Positions 11,703 to 23,579 of a stretch of 64,000 nt of DNA are shown here, in pieces. The stretch comes from Furcasterigmium furcatum. Taxonomy: Eukaryota; Ascomycota; Sordariomycetes; Glomerellales; Plectosphaerellaceae. A program made the position numbers and the translations under genes. Every line of letters starts with the position of its first letter. Within the stretch, counting starts at the first letter, position 1. Under the pieces are notes generated by a model, which made no database searches, was not told where the DNA came from, and was given only the letters and a program-made list of their open reading frames with translations. The DNA lies in assembly GCA_001599815.1 (NCBI GenBank), contig BCIA01000006.1, forward strand, positions 1,862,961 to 1,926,960, in the 5' to 3' direction.

Positions 11703-14700
11703 TCACAGATAAATGTCGCCCTCTTCGCCGGCTACCCACTTTCGCCATGCTTGCTCGTAGGCGTTTTCGAGGTCGACCACCCACCTGCGGGTATCAAACA
11801 GCGGGCAGGTCCATTTGCTCTCCCATAGTAACTTGCGCAGCTCTGCGAGGCGCCCAACTCCCTCTGCGTAATCTTTTCCTTCTCGGTATGTTAGATTGCT
11901 GGCAAGCCGAACTGCCAGCTCTTCGTAATCATCTTCATCGCTCGCAATGAGCTCTTCGGCTGCCTTGCGACCTTCGGCGGTCTTAGGCAGCGCTCCTTTT
12001 AGAATAGATGCCGCCATGCGAGAGCACATTTTGAACGGGTATCTCGGCAGGGTCAGAAGCGGCGTGCTTGACCACAGGACATCGGCGGCTGTGGTATGTG
12101 CGTTGCACTCCGGGGTATCGAGGAAGAGATCGCACACCCTTGCTCTCGAAATGTGTTGATTCTTGGGTGCCACGTCGGTGAAAATGATGCGGTTTGCGAC
12201 CTCAGTGCCGGCCCACGCCCGTGCTGTTCTTCTCAGATTTGCCTCACCCAGCTCAGGGAACCTCAACAGCCAGAGGACGCCCTTCGGCACGTGTGAGAGG
12301 ATGCGAAGCCACGTCCGGAATGTGCTCGGGTCGATCTGCCCATGGTCAGCAAGCGGGTACATCAACGAGCTATGTCATGTCGCGATTCACAATCGTACCT
12401 TGTAGAGCTGGTTGAAATTCCCCATTATCACAGCATCGTCGGGCAAGGTAGGGAAGAGCTCTTTGCGCATTTTCCACCGCCGACGTTGCTCGTCCTCCCA
12501 CGACACACGGTGTTCCTCGGGGTCGCTTGACTGGGCATGGTCACAACAGAAGAACGTGTCCTTGCAGAAGATGACGTTCTCCGAGTACACCCAGTCGCCT
12601 CCGGCGTCATCATCCATGCCGTCGTCGAAGATGTCCTGGACGTTGAGATTCCCTCTCCAAGGCCGCAACGTCTCCGGGGGGATCGCGATGGCATCCGCGA
12701 GGATGTAGTCGCACCATTCCGCACCCAGCGTTCCCGCGAAGCCCATGAACGACATTTGGATTGGGGCAGGTCTTGCCGCGAAGATGTCGTTGCGCGCACC
12801 ACGAGTATAGCCATTGAGGTTGACCAGCACATGAATGCCATCCTCGACAATCTGATTCAATAGACGATCAGACGGCCAACTGCTGACGTCTCGAAATGTG
12901 GGAGCCTCTCGCTCAATCTGGAGGCGATGAACAGACTTGTCGCTGGCCGTCGTGGCATAACAGAAGGCATGAACCTTGGCTGTATCATGGAAACCGAAGA
13001 CGGATTGCATCCTAGAGATTTCCCGGGTTAGCCTCGGCCAGGACACCGGCACTGCTGGCGCACTTACAGATGAGCGAGCGGGTGATTATTGAAATCTGAA
13101 GAGACGTAGCCAACTTTCAACTGTGGAGATGGCGGCGATGGCGGAGGATACACCAAGCTCGGTAGCCACGGGGACCTTAGAGTAGAACAAGAGATTCTCA
13201 GCGCGTTCCGTTGGGAAATCATGCGGATGTCTCTCGCTGTTAGGGGGCAAGTGAAGGTGTGGAACGGCAGGACTGTTGGGGCGGACGGGATCGTTAGGCT
13301 AGCGGGCAGTGGTACTCGTTTGTACTTTGTAGCCGACGACCTCGAGCCCAGGACATATTTGTCGCAGTACCATTGCCGCATGGTTGCTCTCGCAAGTCGC
13401 TCGACGAGCCGTAGAATGAGGGAGCCTTCCCCAGGATGGCGCGACCAGGTCTTGAGGAGAGAAATCCAGTCCACGGGCCGGTTCGCATCATCAATACCGC
13501 ATCGCTGTGCTCCCAGCGCTAGAGCCTCGATAGTTTCGCCATGCAAGGCACCAACGCCCCAGTTCTGAGCATCCTCGAGCTGCTTCCTGACAATGTCGAC
13601 AACCCTCTTCGTCAGGCCGTCGGCATTCCTTTGGGCATGCGAGTCAAGGAGCATCCCCTGGTCGTCCACGTGCCAGCGGTCGTATCTCCCAGAGTGGAGG
13701 ATAACACCGCCCCTGCCTCTCCAGTCGCAGACTGAATTCAACGCCGTCGAGAGTCCGCAGACAGCCTCGGCAAAGTTTGGATTGGAATTGACAGCCCGCT
13801 TGTAGTAGGCTATGGCATCACTGACACGGCCACGGTCTTTGACAGCATTTGCCAGGTTCGTCAATGCGATATCGAAGGTCCCGTCACACGAGACAGCCTT
13901 CTCGTACATCTGGATGGCTAGGTCCAGCTGCCCGATGTCTTTCAACAGGCTGCCGAGGTTGGTGTGTAGGTGGACATGCTTGGGGTCCAAAGCAAGACCA
14001 TAATTGTAGTAGGACAAGGCGAGGGCAAGTCCACTGCCAGGCGGGACTCCAGGGATGGCCAGCTGTTGAGCCATGTCGGCGCTAGACTGGATTGTCGAAC
14101 CGGATACTACTGGTTGCTGGACGCTGGCCAGTAAGATACCCACGTTGTTGGCGGTGGACGGACTCTCCTGCAAAGACAAAGACAGGTAGTACAATGATAA
14201 AATGTCCGCGATGCCCGAGGGTCGTCGAAGAAGGCTGGGGCTGAAGGTCCCACTCGACATGGCATCCTGGAAGATTTTTGCGAGCGAAAGCAATGAGTTG
14301 CTGGTTGTCTGAATTGCAGCTCGTTTGGCGCTTCCGTCCGACATGAAGCGTAGGCCGGATAGCTCGCCATCGCCTGCAAAAACGAGTTTGGCGGTCAGTC
14401 TGGCTTTTTCGGGGGGAAGAAGCAAGGGCGGCATGCTAGTGCTGGAAGTTCGAGCCTCGCTGCTGGAGGAGAGGACAGCCTGGATGCGGCCAACTAGCTC
14501 TTGGACGCCGTCGACAACACGACCGGCACTGATGAGCACGGCCTCTTCAAAAGAGCGCGAGGCTTGTTCGACGTCTTTCAAGCTATACAGCATCGTCCCT
14601 TTGGCATGGACCAGCGCAAGAACGCGGCCATTCTCGCTCCCAGGAATCGCGTAACCGCTCGAGCCAAACCCAGGAGCCTGAGCATCGGAGGAGACATGAG

Positions 14701-16536
14701 ACGAATCTAAGGCTGGTGCTGCCTCCGGAGTCGAGCCAGAAGACCGAGTGATTCGTAGGGACTTTTGCACAAAGCCAATGACTCTGATGGCTTCATGCCC
14801 ACGCTTCTTGTACAGAAGACCCACGAGATGTTCTACGGCTTCGAGCGCCCCCGGACGTATCTGGATAGCTTGCAGCCAGGCCTTCTCTGCTTCATCGAGT
14901 CGATTCAAGCAGTAAAGGGTTGCAGCCATATTGGAGAGCGCCTCGGCGTTCCTGTGGGCAGATCAGCAGGTGACGACCGGGCACCTCAACAACTACTAGT
15001 GTCAACTTACCTTGAATCAAGAGCAACAATTCTTGTAAACCATTCCAGTGCCGCTTCAAACCGATCAAGACCGAACTGCAGGCACCCGCCCAGCATAATG
15101 CCATCTACCCATTGCCACTCACTCCGTTCGCAAAGTTGGGTCAGCATGTCCAGAGTTACCTTTGCCTGCGACAACGGCGAGGCAGGGTTCCTGATAGACA
15201 TGATAGGACGGGAAGTCGGAGACGCGTGTGTGCTCCATGGGGCAGGCCCATCACATGGAGGCAAGGCACAAGCGTGCCACGGATTTGAGGGGCCAGGAAC
15301 AATCGGAAACGGGGAGCCCGTATGAGTTGCGCGACTGGTCTGTACGTGACCATGGATTCCATCATTTGCACGAAGAGACTGTGACAATATTTTGGGCGGC
15401 TTGGGGAACACGAGCAACTTGGGCGGCCCGAGCCCTGAACCTGTGGCGGAATGTTGGAACTTCCGCGAATGGTGGAGATAGGCTAACAGATCAACATATG
15501 CCCGGTGGCCCTGCGACAACGCTTTGTCTTTGAAGCCGAGTGGCGCCTGCATTTCGGTAGGTGGTGCGGCAGCTTCAAGCGAGAGGTTGTCAAAGTTGAG
15601 AAACGGCGTGAGTGAGGCTGGAGAGCCGAAATGTGGTGGAAATGGAGGGTTCTGAGGGCCGAATGTCAGAGAGCCGGATGGGAAGTGCGGGACGGCACTG
15701 GGGCCCCCCATCCGCATGGGAGTGGTCGGTGTGTAAGATTGCTGGAAGTAGGACGGGCCTGCGAACTCCTGTTGCTGAGGCAAGAAACCAAGTCCCTGGT
15801 GATAAGGAGACGACAAGCTATGTCCCCGCAACTCTGAAGCTGGAAGGGTCTCCTGGAAGATACGGGCATTGTCTTGCGACAAAGGGTCGATACCGTTGTA
15901 GAGCACCTGCCGAGGTTGTTGATGTTGAAAACCTCCCTGCGCCGGATTGGATTGGAAGGGGAAGTGAGGAGAGGATAGGTCGGTGGGTGGGGAGAAGTCG
16001 TTCTGGTGATCGATACCTTGGACCAAGTTCCGCGGGACTGAGGGCTGAAAGGCAAAGACATCGCCGGTTCGTCCAACGGTTACGCCGTCGCGATACTCAG
16101 GAAGTCGATGCCCTGGTCCAGGAGCGAGGTACGGTCCGCGTGTGCCGGTAGCACTGGGAGATGTCGACAGTATCATATGCTTCAAGGCTGGGGGCCCCGA
16201 GGCGAGCTGGGCCGGGGAGGCATCGTATCCTGCGTCAATAGTGCCGCCCGGCGTCTTGCGTCTGAGGTGATGCTCTGCAGTGTTGAAAACGTAGGAGGGG
16301 ACTGATGATGCAGCAGGGCGCCCGTAGTTTGGGAGCGACGGGTGTGACGTGCGAATCGGGAACGCGCGCTGGCCTTGAGCGCCAGATGACGGTCGTGGTG
16401 CACCTTTGGATGCATCCAAGTAACGATGGCTGGATGTGTGGCTCATGTGACGGCGGTCGAGGTCGCGTTGAGGTGGGAGAGCGTCAAGGTTCGGCGACGG
16501 ATGCACCAAGTGGTGCATCTGGACCAGGGGTAACAT
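11703..16536 (-). CDS. OGT: O-linked N-acetylglucosaminyltransferase (GT41) with TPR repeats
   Basis: Five-part gene model: exons 16536-15011, 14951-13068, 13011-12399 and 12335-11703, with introns of 59, 56 and 63 bp. All junctions are in phase, giving 1,551 aa. Residues 1 to about 480 are Pro/Ser/Gly-rich and disordered. TPR units follow around 500-560 (NRLDEAEKAWLQAIQIRPGA) and 830-920 (HTNLGSLLKDIGQLDLAIQM; ANAVKDRGRVSDAIAYYKRA). The catalytic half (about 1120-1540) carries GYVSSDFNNHPLAHLMQ, the counterpart of the HPTxHL motif of animal OGT, and FNQLYKIDPSTFRTW then WLLRFPELGE, around the UDP-binding lysine. The enzyme adds GlcNAc from UDP-GlcNAc to Ser/Thr of nuclear and cytosolic proteins. 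The long disordered N-terminus is typical of filamentous fungi. The start is the first ATG of the open frame; a downstream ATG is possible. Confidence 0.93.
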
Positions 16537-17937
16537 TGGTCGTCAGGGGTATTCGGATATTCTCGAAGCGGAATCGAAACAAAGGGAGGCCGATTAAAGG
16601 AATGGAAATGGATACGCGACGTCTCGAGTCGTGATCCCGATGCGAGTTTCTTCTGTCATTGTCTGCTGATCAGAGCATGGCGGGCGCGGGCGCCGAACGG
16701 CATCTGGGATGGGCAAAGGGGGGGGCGTAGGCAGAGCCAGCGCCAACGCCAACAAGGCAGCGTGCCTGTGGGATTATCGTGGCAGGCTGATGGGCGGCGT
16801 TCGTAAGGCTCGAATGTGTTGTGATGCCTGGTATCGTAGTCTGCTCTTGCAGGTCACTGGTATGGATGACAATTAGATGGTTGGCAAGCAGGAGATGGGT
16901 GACGGGGTTAGAGGAAGAGTCGCGCGCTAATGCCAGGCGTTGGGCGACACGAACAATCGGTTGGTTTGACAGGGGCAGGGAGGGGAGTTGGTGTGGGGGA
17001 TTCAGCGAAAGTGGGATGGATGCCTGCCACCTGAGGGCGCTGGCAGTCACAACGGACGGACCAGTCCAAGGCCCGCCCCGACCCATGCCCACTCATCCCC
17101 ATAGTAAGTTATCCGCGATAGGTGTCGCCAATGGGCCATCGAAAGGTGTTTTGAGCACAACTCCTTGAATAATGTGCAAATGAGGCTTCCTCCTTGTACG
17201 CTTTTCTTCACATTATCACAAGTGTTCGAAACCCCGCCCAAACTTGCCGGCTGCCTACTGCCCTGCATATCAGAACCCTAGTTGCGCTGGACTTAGCAAG
17301 AAACCGTCGCCATGTGGCTGGCTGACGTGGAAGTAAGCGGCGATTGACAACTCATCATCTCGCAACCATGGCTTTGCAAGTCTTTCATCTCAGGGCCCAA
17401 GGGTTGTGACACACCCAAAGTGACAAAAGTCTATTCCCAAGGTCTATCCCGCGCTGTCATGAAACCTACACCACTGATTTCCAAAATGTCAACGTCAGGC
17501 CCCTGTACAACACACACAGAATCCACGTCGCAACTCGTGACTGGTCGCAACTGGTCATCTAGAAATGATGTAGACCTCGATATACGGACCTCGGCCTCCA
17601 TGGGTGTAATGGAAGCCGCGGTGAGTGATGGGTCTTTTCTGAAGAATTTGATCTTCCTTGGAACAAAAATTGGATTGTACCATGGGGAGGCAGATACAGT
17701 CCAGAGTGAAGCCAAGGTGATTCGAAGGAAGCAAGGAGTTCCTGATTTGGTCGAGGGGCTTTGGCACATCAAATAGATCAAGTAATCCACTGCCGAGGGT
17801 CCTGATGCAGGCTCAGAAATTGACTTTTTTCCATTTCCGAAGGACATTCAGTTCCGCCGAGGGTAGTCCGTCTGATGCAGAACCGTTCCCATAACTCCAT
17901 AAGTCATGCGCAGTAGCCAGTGAACCGTTGACCTTCT
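16537..17937. other. intergenic: OGT promoter and RPL12 3' flank
   Basis: Contains the upstream region of the OGT gene (transcribed left) and the 3' flank of RPL12. Two opposed open frames overlap at 17420-17776 (+) and 17431-17847 (-), in a stretch of lower GC than its surroundings. Neither shows a recognisable domain or splice structure and they cannot both be real, so neither is called. Confidence 0.4.
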
Positions 17938-18725
17938 TTACTCCTCGGGGACTGAACAAGGGGTTAGCGAAAGGCGTGTGGTGTTTTCGGCGGTACAGCG
18001 TTCTGTTCCGCGGGGCATAGGGAGGCTCACTGTCAATCTCGCCAGCATCAATAGCATCCGTGACAGCCTTGGGGCTCTTTCCGTCAACCTGGCAACCGAC
18101 ACTGAAAGCGGTACCCAGAACCTCCTTCACAGTGCCCTCGAGGGACTTCGAGAACGACTTGTACCGCATGGTGCGGGCAATCTCAATGATCTCGTCAAGC
18201 GCAACAGACTTGTTGTGCTTGATGTTCTTCTCCTTCTTGCGGTCGCGGGGGGGCTCCTTGAGGGCACGAATGATGAGGGACGAGGCGGTCGGAACGACGG
18301 AGACAGCGGCTTGGCGGTTTTGGATGGTGAGCTTGACGGTGACGCGGAGGCCCTTCTGAAGATTCGAACGTGGTAAGCATTGTCCTGCCGTCGCTAGATA
18401 ATGGCGAGAATACATACCCAGTCACCAGTGGCCTTAGCAATATCTTCGCCAACCTTCTTGGGCGACAGACCAAGAGGGCCGATCTTGGGGGCCAGTGCAG
18501 ACGAAGCACCGACCTCACCTCCGGTGGCTCGGAGGTGGCTGCAATTGCCATGTCAGTACTCGGGTTCCTCGATTGCTTCATTCGTTCGAGGACAGATGCA
18601 TTGGGCGGGCAGCGGGGAAGACGAACATGACCTTGACCTCGTTGGGATCGAACTTGGGAGCTGTAGGGAGTCTTTCGTCAGCATGTCTTTCAGGTAGATC
18701 GTTTCGCGAAGAGTTACTCACGCAT
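17938..18725 (-). CDS. RPL12: 60S ribosomal protein L12 (uL11)
   Basis: Exons: 18725-18722 (only ATG C), 18660-18627, 18538-18418, 18355-18031 and 17951-17938, with introns of 61, 88, 62 and 79 bp. The total of 165 aa equals the usual eukaryotic L12 length. The assembled protein opens MPPKFDPNEVKVIHLRATGG, continues with ASSALAPKIGPLGLSPKKVG and KGLRVTVKLTIQNRQAAVSV, and ends DAGEIDIPEE. The last four residues come from a 14-nt terminal exon; reading straight through instead would give a false 80-residue tail to 17813. The protein binds 25S rRNA at the GTPase-associated centre (P-stalk base). A 4-nt first coding exon containing little more than the ATG fits an intron-rich ribosomal-protein gene. 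Confidence 0.95.
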
Positions 18726-19403
18726 TTTGACTGCGTTCGACCGGGACTCTGGGAAAGGTTGGTGATGGGATCGAAGACGAAGTTCGTTCGCAGGCGCAGA
18801 TGTAACCGAAAACAAAACTTTGGTTGTGTGTGGAAAACCCTAGAGTCTTAGCTTGTGGCGCGATTGGTCAGCCGAAAATATGGTGGGTCGGCCCCTTTTC
18901 TTGCCTGTAGATCACGTGGTATAGCACGTGCTTCTTCCGTAGGGTGCCGGGGGTTGTGGCATGTGACCGGCTGGCAGCAGCTGCACCTCCTTGTCCTTGG
19001 AGACCTACCACACAGCAGTTCGGGCGGTGCTCCGGCATGTGGCCCATTTCAAGTTTCATATGGAGAGCAACAGACAGGTTCGAGACCAACATTGTGCGTG
19101 TCACAGACGTCGACGCACACTCAAGGCAAATGTAGACAGACGCCTAGTTATCTCGTACTATGACAACGAGTCTCGTACTATGACAACGATCGCTCAAAAT
19201 CTACTGAGGAACGGTGGTGTAGAACAAAGTCTCGCTGGAGGCCCTCCAGTCATTTGTCCCGTCTATGCTTGATCACCGCTAGTTATGCCCTCCTGCATTA
19301 CCACGTCGGTACGTGCCTTGTTCAGTTGGTGCCGCTCACCGCAAGCCTGTGATATGCTGTCAGTCTCTGTGTGATCTGTGTAATCCCGGGCTTGTGTGGG
19401 AAC
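18726..19403. promoter_or_regulatory. intergenic: RPL12 promoter and SEC23 3' flank
   Basis: 678 bp between two genes transcribed leftward. No protein is called. It contains an AT-richer stretch just upstream of RPL12 and a perfect-phase 20-bp tandem duplication at 19151-19190. Confidence 0.45.
19151..19190. repeat. 20-bp tandem duplication
   Basis: tctcgtactatgacaacgag is followed immediately by the same 20-mer with one terminal change (g to t). It lies in the SEC23 3' flank / RPL12 upstream region. Two units only, with no sign of function. Confidence 0.9.
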
Positions 19404-21986
19404 CTACTTCATCAGGTGGTCCATGAACGTCTGCAAGGACACATCGTCGGTGAAGATTGTCTGGGCGGTTTGTGCACCAACACCGCCGTACGCGCCAGAG
19501 GTGTGCGTGGTAGACGGGTTTAGCTTGGAGAGAAGGAAACGTGCCTGGGAACCACCAGCGTCGCAGACAATGAAACGAGGCAGCGGGAATCTGTCGGTGA
19601 TGAGGTCCTGCTCATAGTCAGCAAAAGAAAATCTAAAAGGCGTGGTCTGCAATCAATGCATACCCTAGCATCTTCCTTGGGTTGCTCCAGAAGTCCTGCG
19701 AAGTTCTCGTATCCCTCCTGGTCTTGGTATCCAGCCTTCCGCCATTCAGCAATTGTCTCGCCGTGGAAGATGAGAATGTGGAAGAATGTGTCCAGGAGGA
19801 GCACATGCGTTGGCTGAATGGATGTCGAGTCAAGAAGCACTGGCTGGCCACCATCTTGGTCGAACGTGTAAGAATCGAGAGTTGGCTGGATCATGATGAG
19901 AGAGTTGCTAACATCCTCGTGGTTCAGGACATGTCGGTAAAACGCCGTCTCATCCGGTGAGTTGTTGAAGACCTGTAGGAACTGACTCCTGCGGAGGTGG
20001 AACATGAATTGAGGGTAGAGCGTGAAGTTCTTCTCCAGACGGAAAGATGAAGGATCATCCTTCCGGTAGTCCGCGAATCGCGAGCACAGGCGAATCAGCA
20101 TCCTGTCGACCCATCGCAAAACGTCGGGACCATCATCAACCTCAGACTTGAAGACAGCTATCCGTGACATGAGAACTGCCGCAGCTTCCTGGTCGAACGA
20201 CTGGGCTATGGCCGGGTCCCCGGCCGGTCCACTGAGATTTCTCGCGATAGTCGTGACTCGAAGGTGGAATTGGCCAGATGAATGCTGGTAGTAGGTGAGG
20301 AATTGGATCATTCCCTTCTGCGGCGCCTGTTGGTGTTGCGTGGGACCACCCTGGCTGGCAATTTCGAAATACACTCCGTAGCTCGAAGTTGGGTCGATAC
20401 CGCACATCTTCCAGGAGCAGGTGTTGCCAATACCACACTCTGTCTCGCCCACAGATGTCGATTTCTTGTTAAGAGAGACTGCATGTCCAATGAGGCCAGT
20501 CACCTTCAGCTCCTTCGTGGTGAGCACCTCCAGGACAGCATTGAAGCCCATGAGGAGGTTGTCATCCCCGTCCTTCTCGAAGACGCGAACGAAAGATTGC
20601 TTGAACATGGACGACGTGAAGCTGTCCGTGAGAATCATATGGCCACCGGTGGAGTTACAAAGACCCTTCATTTCGAGAAGTCCGACCTGGTCCAGGCACC
20701 CAGCAAAGATGTCGATGATGTGTCCGTTATGGGCAGTCCGTTTGGCGAGATTGTCGTAAAACTAAATTGGTGTAAGCAACGCAGATCGTCGCAATTTGAG
20801 GGTACCCGACACCACTTACCTTCAGGGCCTTCTTGTAGTACTTGATGTTGTCCCGGTCGATATCATGGTGAGAGCGGATTGGCTCTCGGAGCTCGGGTCC
20901 AACGACCATGCCCGGGCCTTCCGTCGCAGGGCCACCAGCAAAGAGCATGATACGGCCACCGGCGTTCTGGAACGAAGATTCTAGCAAGCCCACGGCTACG
21001 CTGAGAGCCACGCCGGTGCAGCGAAGGCTTCTCCTATCATTCGCGACAGGCCAAGGGTCTTTTTGCAGCTGTTCCAGGGCTTTGGTGAGCTGGAACTCGG
21101 CCTGCTGCACCGGGACTAGGAATCTCGAGGCAGGTCCCATGGGCATGCGGCCAGGTTGTTGTGGTTGAGGGACGCCGGGGCGCATGGCAGGAGAGAGCAA
21201 CCCCAGCATTTCTTGCACCTGCTTCGCCGTGTAGTCCTTGCTGCCACGGAAAACATACGACTTGGCGCACTCGGTGTACCCGATTTCATGGACTTGTGCC
21301 TGGCTCGATCGTTAGCCGTGGATTGACAGCAGGAGCTATGATGCCGAACTTGCCATGGTTCCATACGTGATCAGTCCAACGAGCGCGTTTTCTGGGAGCA
21401 GGCTAAGGCTCATGACGAGCGACTCCTTGAGGGCCGACAAGCTGTCATCTTCTTGGCAGGTGTCGACGGCGTACAGGAATATCGGAGGGCTGGGGGCTGG
21501 CCGCGAGAGCTTGTACTCGATGGTGGTATTCGAAGGGTGTAGCTCGGGAGGGATGGCGTTGGCGGTGATATCCTTGTAGTGAGGGGGCAACGGGTTTCTG
21601 GAAAGACAAAACGGGCAGATCCAGAGGCGTGCTCTCACATCAACGGAGCTGTTCAGAGGACTGTCAGCTGGCTCCATGATACCAAGTCCGAAATGACGCA
21701 CCAGAAGGGATTCAGCACGGCTCGGCAAGGCTGTTTGCAAGTAACTGGCTCGAACTGCAGCAACGGGGTCTCGGGCTTTTCCTTGAGAGGTGTGTAGAGG
21801 GCGCCGATGGGAACAACGAGACGCGAGGCTTCCTGCTCAGAGATATTGAGGTTAGCCGATGCAGCTAGCTCGGGAGTCGGGCCAAAGACGAACCATGCGA
21901 GAGCTTGGGAAGACATTCCAGCTGAGCCTAACACCATCGCGGTCCTCCACCTCGCTCCATTGCTCTTTGAGTGTTTCGTAGTCCAT
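19404..21986 (-). CDS. SEC23: COPII coat GTPase-activating subunit Sec23
   Basis: Exons: 21986-21894, 21832-21702, 21648-21354, 21299-20820, 20761-19664 and 19607-19404, giving 766 aa, the normal Sec23 size. It opens MDYETLKEQWSEVEDRDGVR and continues ASRLVVPIGALYTPLKEKP. The zinc finger follows (C-K-Q-P-C, then F-C-S-V-D-V and W-I-C-P-F-C), then the trunk domain (PPIFLYAVDTCQEDDSL; ENALVGLITYGTMAQVHEIG). The C-terminal gelsolin-like domain ends DRFPLPRFIVCDAGGSQARF and finally TFMDHLMK. Sec23 pairs with Sec24, stimulates Sar1 GTP hydrolysis and helps bud ER-to-Golgi vesicles. Intron 3 (21300-21353) uses a GC donor (gcaagt), because only that junction preserves the conserved TMAQVHEIG. The other introns are GT-AG (53-61 bp). 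The start codon is only about 350 bp from the RIP island. Confidence 0.96.
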
Positions 21987-22340
21987 GACTGGGACGCGCG
22001 AACGGGACAGTGGAGATATTGTGTCGAGGCGCAGTGTGTCGTCGTATCGTCGAAGCTGAAGGTTTCTACGGCTGGGGAATTGACAGCGTGCGCAAAACAG
22101 ACGCTGACTGGTGTTTGACCTTGGGGTTGCGTGGTCGTTGTTCCAAGGGCCACGGTAAGTCTGAGTGAGGACAAGAGCCACGTTGGGACCACTTGGCGTT
22201 GGAGCTCCAAGAAACAGGCCAGCTGTCGAGTGGGGCCGGAGGTGGTCCTAGTACATACGGGGAACTCAGGAGCGCACGTGTCTCCATCTGCTGCCAGCTG
22301 GGTCTCACAAATGCGACTTGGAAATCGAGACTTAGAGTAC
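21987..22340 (-). promoter_or_regulatory. SEC23 upstream region abutting the AT-rich island
   Basis: About 350 bp of ordinary-composition DNA between the SEC23 start codon and the sharp drop in GC at about 22340. It must hold at least the core promoter and 5' UTR unless regulatory sequence extends into the repeats. Confidence 0.5.
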
Positions 22341-22425
22341 TAAATACATTCTCTAGTTAGTTATAGTATTATATATAAGATTAAATATATATTAGGCTAT
22401 TATATAAAAATAGATATAGTAAAAT

Positions 22426-22619
22426 TGTTACAGGCCGGGCCTGTGAGGGGCGCTGGGCTAGTTGGGCCCGGCGCCATCTAAGCCCACGTGATCTCACGCT
22501 AGGTCTTCTCAGCAAGACCCCTGCGAGGGAGCAGAGTTTTCCCTTCTCCTACTCCCTATCAAAGATAGATAATTCTATAGCCTCCTTTCCGGTTTATTCT
22601 TTAGACCAGCCGTTAATAT
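22426..22619 (+). repeat. LTR family D, copy 1 (solo-LTR-like)
   Basis: Starts TGTTACAGGCCGGGCC and ends near gttaata (RIPed TAACA), about 194 bp, GC-richer than its surroundings. The same sequence occurs inverted at about 38623-38814. No internal region is attached to either copy, so they look like solo LTRs or ends of rearranged elements. Confidence 0.6.
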
Positions 22620-22869
22620 ATCTTTAATCCAAATAAACCCCTTCGCCGTAGACTTAGTATAAAGTAGCGATAACCCTAATCTAAATAAGGCTATTAAACG
22701 CTATATTAATAAATTAATAAGCGTAGTAATATATCTACTTTAAGACTAGATAGCCCTAATATAGGCCTCCCTATAAGCCCTCGCCCCTACCGCTCCTTTA
22801 CAGCTTTATAAGCCCGCTCCTATACTAATAGTATACTTACTTACCGCTCCCCTTTTTATTAACCTACCC

Positions 22870-23346
22870 TCTTAGTAATTAAAACCTTTATTAAACCCCC
22901 TTATAACGCCTAGAATAATAGGAACCAGCAGGATTAGGCTCCCCGCTAGCATATAATAGGCATAGGCTTGATAAAGTAGTTAGAGTTATATAATTAGTTA
23001 TATAACTAAAGATAGAGCTTAGCTTATAGTGAGCTATAAGCTAAGCGGCTTATAGATTATAACGCTCTATGCTCTATAATAGATTATTAAGAAGGGTGAG
23101 CTATAATAAAGGGGATAGGTATATTAGGATAGATATCCTAAGGACTATAAACTATACCTAGATACTTTAGCGATTAACTTAAGTCTTTATTATAACTTAC
23201 CTTAAAGAGGGACTTACTCCCTTATAATATCTAACTATAAAGAAGCTATCGCGACTAAATATTACTTATACTATATACTTACCTTATAAATATAAACCTA
23301 CCTTAATACTTATACTTATATTACTAAGAGTATATAGATTATAATA
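22870..23346 (+). mobile_element. LTR family C, 5' copy, interrupted by a ~190-bp insertion
   Basis: Direct-repeat partner of 27681-27962: both share gattaggctccc, then cgattaacttaagtc-type sequence, and end with a ...tcgtaata-like terminus. Here an extra ~192 bp (about 22956-23147) splits it. The left boundary is approximate because the first bases are strongly degraded. Confidence 0.55.
22956..23147 (+). mobile_element. ~190-bp short insertion (MITE- or small-LTR-like)
   Basis: It is present inside LTR C here but absent from the 27681-27962 LTR C copy at the same site, so it is a discrete insertion. An inverted copy lies at about 27377-27570. It has no coding capacity and contains an internal palindromic core (agcttagcttatag...ctataagctaagc), so it may fold. 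The family is unknown. Confidence 0.6.
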
Positions 23347-23579
23347 CTTTAATCGCTCTTATTTAGTAAATACCGCTATAAATAATACTAATAATAGTAT
23401 AGCACCCTATTTAGTTATTAGAGCTAATAATAGCGTTAACGATATTACTACTATACTCTAAAACCTTAAGCTAGAGAATAACTAGCTTAAGGCTATTATC
23501 CTATAGCTTTAGGGAGGTATTAAGGGTATTAAGACCCTACCTCCCTAGGCTTACGCCGGAAGGCCTAATACCCTTTAAG

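Noticed and set aside
17420..17847. Overlapping plus (118 codons) and minus (138 codons) open frames
   Set aside because: They are mutual shadows. Neither contains a known motif. The lower GC hints at possible decay or a foreign fragment, but that is not enough to call a gene.
17813..17937. Extension of RPL12 to a stop at 17813
   Set aside because: The extra residues are absent from the family, and splicing 18031 to 17951 gives the exact canonical end DIPEE.
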